Shown here in pieces: positions 61,453-64,000 of a stretch of DNA of 64,000 nucleotides (the stretch's first letter is position 1; each line of letters begins with the position of its first letter). Position numbers and translations under genes: made by a program. This DNA comes from QHXW01 sp035297145 (GTDB taxonomy: Bacteria > Acidobacteriota > Terriglobia > Bryobacterales > Bryobacteraceae). A model generated the notes under the pieces. It saw nothing but the letters and a program-made list of their open reading frames with translations. It was not told the origin of the DNA and made no database searches. The stretch lies in contig DATGZN010000112.1 of the NCBI GenBank assembly GCA_035297145.1, positions 127,166 to 191,165 of the forward strand, in the 5' to 3' direction.

Positions 61453-64000
61453 TCATTCATACCTTAAAGCCACCATCGGGTCCACTCGTGCCGCGCGGCG
61501 TGCCGGCAGATAACCGGCGAGTGCCGCGACTCCGATGATGGCGAGCATCGCAGCGCACAGCGTCAATGGGTCGGCCGGCTCCAGGCCGAAGAGCTGATCG
61601 CGGACCAGCCGCGCAGATGCCATCGCCGCGGGAAGTCCGATGGCGATGCCAGTGATCACTGGCAGCATGCTTTCACGAAGCACCATCCACAGCACATCGC
61701 GCCGGGCCGCGCCCAAAGCCACGCGAATGCCGATTTCATTGGTCCTACGAACAACCGAGTACGACATGACGCCATAGAGTCCGATCGACGCCAGCAAAAG
61801 AGCCAGCAGCCCGAAGAAGCTCGAAAGCATCGCGATCATGCGCTCGCGGATCAGCGATTGCTCCACCTGTTCCGAGAAACTCCCGATACGGTCCAATGCT
61901 ACGTTCCGGTCTAAAGAGCGCACGACCTTTCCGAGCGGGCCGGCGATTGCGCTAACCGGCAGCGACGTCCGCACAAAGACCGCAGGGCCCCAAGGGAGAT
62001 CGTCCTGGAAGCACGAGAGATAGAGCGTCCGAGGCGCTTTCTCACGCAGTGATAAATATTTCGCATCGCCCACCACTCCCACGATTTCCATGCGCCCGCC
62101 CATAATATTGACGTGACGGCCGATCGGGTTCGCATCCCGGAAGTAATACCGCGCCATAGTCTGATTGATGATGGCCACCTTGGGGGCGCCCTTTCCGTCG
62201 GCCATACTGAAATCACGACCGACGATGAGCGGCGTCCCGAGCGTCTCGAAATATTTCGGGGCCACAAGGTTCATATAGACTTCCTTGTCTTCGTCAGGCC
62301 GCGCCGTGTAGCCTTCGACTTCTACGTTGTTCGATATGCCGCCGCCACCAATCGGGGTGATGAGCGCAGCGCTGGCCGAGTGCACCCCGGGTACCTGCCC
62401 GACGCGGACTAGTAGTTGCTGGTAGTAGTCATTGAGACGGGAGCCTTTGTAGCCGCCGCCCTCTGCATCGAGATCCAGCATCAAGACGTTGTTCCGGTCG
62501 AATCCGGGATTCAGCGTTTCCAGATTCCGCAAGCTGCGCGCCAGCAGCGTCGCCCCGACGATCAGCACCAGAGACAGAGCTGCCTGCAACAGCACCAGAG
62601 TTTTGCCGAACCGGTTCCGTGCGCTGATAGCGCGCGTCTCTTTCAGCGTGGGTCCTGCCTCCACACGAGTTGCCCGAAGCGCCGGCGCCAAACCGAAAAG
62701 GATGCCGGTCAGAAGTGAGACCATCGCCGTGAAACCCAGGATGCGCGCGTCGGGTGTCAGGGGGGAAAGAATGGGCGCCTGGCCATTCTACATGAAAACA
62801 ACTAACGCATTGCTGCCCCACCAAGCGAGCGCGAGCCCGAGCGCGCCGCCGATCGCCGATAGAAGCACACTCTCGGTGAGAAACTGACGAACGACACGAG
62901 ACCGGCCCGCGCCCAGAGCCAGGCGCACCGCGATCTCGCGCCGCCGAGCCGCCGCCCGCGCCAGAAGCAGATTGGCGATATTGGCGCAGGCGATCAGCAG
63001 AACCAGCGCGACGATTGCCATCAGGATGTGCAGGGGATCGGAAAATTTCACCCGCAGGGAGTCGAGGCCAGCGCCGGCGGGAATCACGTCAAGCGTCTGC
63101 CCGAGGATCATTCGCCGCTCATGGAGGTCACTGATGTGGCTCGCCTGCTTGGCCGCCAGGCGTTGGAAAACCACGCCGGCGTCGGCACGGGCCTGCTCGC
63201 GCGAGACGTCGGGTTTCAGCCGCGCCATCACGCTGAGCCAGTTGAAGTCCGGCCGTCCCAGCCAGCTCTCCGGCCGAATGAGACGCTCGCTGTTCATGGG
63301 AATCGTAATCGATTGCGACCGGCCGGTCTCGACGCCAAAAAACTCGGGGGGCGTTACGCCAACAACGGTAAATGGGATCTTCTCCAGGAATATCGTGCGG
63401 CCAACCACCGATGGGTCCGCGCCGAAGCGCTGCTTCCAGAAAGAGTAGCTCAGCACGGCCACCGGCACCGGTTGGCCTCTCAGTTGATCATCTTCCGGTT
63501 TGATCACACGGCCGATGGTGGCGGTTACGCCCAGAGCGTCGTAATAGTTTCCAGTCACATATTGGCAGTCCACACGTTCAGTTTCAGCACCGGCGCGGAA
63601 TTGGAACGGGTCGCCGCCGGATCTGGCAAACACACCGCTGAAGGAATGGCTCTGATCGCGAAGCTCCTGGTACCAGGGATACGAAAAGTTGCCGCGCTGG
63701 CTTCCGAAATAGCGGTTCAGCTGAACCAGCTCACTCGGATTTTTGACTGGCAGCATTCTGAGCATAATCGCGTCGATGATTGTGAATATCGCGGTGTTGG
63801 CCCCGATACCCAGCGCGAGCGAGAGAATCGCCACGGCGGTTAGCGCCGGACTCTTGCATAGCATGCGCCCGCCGTAGCGGAGATCCTTTACGAACGTTTC
63901 GAGCACGGGTAAGCCGCGCCTCTCACGGTAGGCTTCTTTGGATTGCTCGATGCCGCCGAACTCGCGCTCGGCGGCATGGCGAGCCTCCTCGGGCGTCATA
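61453..64000 (-). pseudogene. ADOP-type ABC permease interrupted by in-frame TAG (5' end outside window)
   Basis: A duplicated orphan permease of about 850 visible codons. It runs off the window edge at its 5' end; the first visible residues (MTPEEARHAAEREFGGIEQS) are the middle of the usual cytoplasmic N-terminal helices, so the start is beyond 64000. The first half has ALTAVAILSLALGIGANTAI and ANIANLLLARAAARRREIAV. At 62790-62788 a TAG interrupts it after NALVVFM, and the same frame continues NGQAPILSPLTPDAR into the second half ending VDPMVALRYE. A single-base change would restore it, so it is a recent nonsense mutation, a sequence error or, less likely, stop read-through. Confidence 0.85.

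Overview
The window reads as a chromosomal segment of an Acidobacteriota soil bacterium, most like the Solibacter/Bryobacter lineage. The pointers are a high-GC coding style, two very large orphan ABC permeases of the acidobacterial duplicated (ADOP) type, a von Willebrand A protein of the acidobacterial VWFA-related kind, an Oar-like TonB receptor with a carboxypeptidase-regulatory N-domain, and many secreted enzymes of sugar metabolism. This placement is inferred from gene families; there is no rRNA or tRNA gene and no phage, IS element or CRISPR array that I can support.

Layout. 1-3.8 kb: central carbon genes (6-phosphogluconate dehydrogenase, a KDG-kinase-like PfkB kinase) and an RMD1-like membrane protein. 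3.8-6.2 kb: an A/T-richer patch of small secreted hypotheticals and a DUF4238 protein, probably acquired. 6.4-8.7 kb: an OlsF-like ornithine-lipid synthase and a small hypothetical. 8.7-13.5 kb: a maltodextrin operon (malQ, sugar transporter, secreted GH13) with overlapping stop/start codons. 13.5-15.2 kb: VWA protein and AlkA. 15.2-19.5 kb (minus): TIGR00300 protein, queF and a methyltransferase in one unit, preceded by a phosphofructokinase with pyrophosphate-type residues. 19.5-29.8 kb: a sigma-54 activator divergent from an operon of an MFS/acyltransferase/acyl-ACP synthetase fusion, a DUF2339 membrane protein and an M48 protease with TPRs. 29.9-35.3 kb: pirin, and a Ser/Thr kinase with Sel1 repeats co-directional with an ADOP permease. 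35.3-37.9 kb: hydrolase and frameshifted quinone oxidoreductase divergent from a TetR regulator, with two matching palindromic operators between.

38-57 kb is the most unusual part. It holds two paralogous secreted proteins that look like TIM-barrel glycosidases with a discoidin domain inserted, an Oar/SusC-like TonB receptor behind a near-consensus promoter, a Tat-signal Gfo/Idh/MocA oxidoreductase, a small secreted beta protein, a Tat-signal sugar isomerase/epimerase, a 58-residue TatA, a PIG-L and a polysaccharide deacetylase, and a second isomerase translationally coupled to a Tat-signal amidohydrolase. I read it as a glycan- or glycoside-use locus in which outer-membrane import, glycoside attack and redox chemistry all occur outside the cytoplasm. 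This is inference and no substrate can be named.

57-64 kb: TPR protein with an orphan MacB-like permease, Uma2-type nuclease, two PilZ proteins (one at 54.4 kb, one at 60.5 kb), a CheY-like receiver, and a second ADOP permease interrupted by one in-frame TAG and cut by the window edge. Three broken genes are visible: the frameshifted oxidoreductase, the nonsense-interrupted permease, and an alpha/beta-hydrolase reduced to its two ends at 54 kb.
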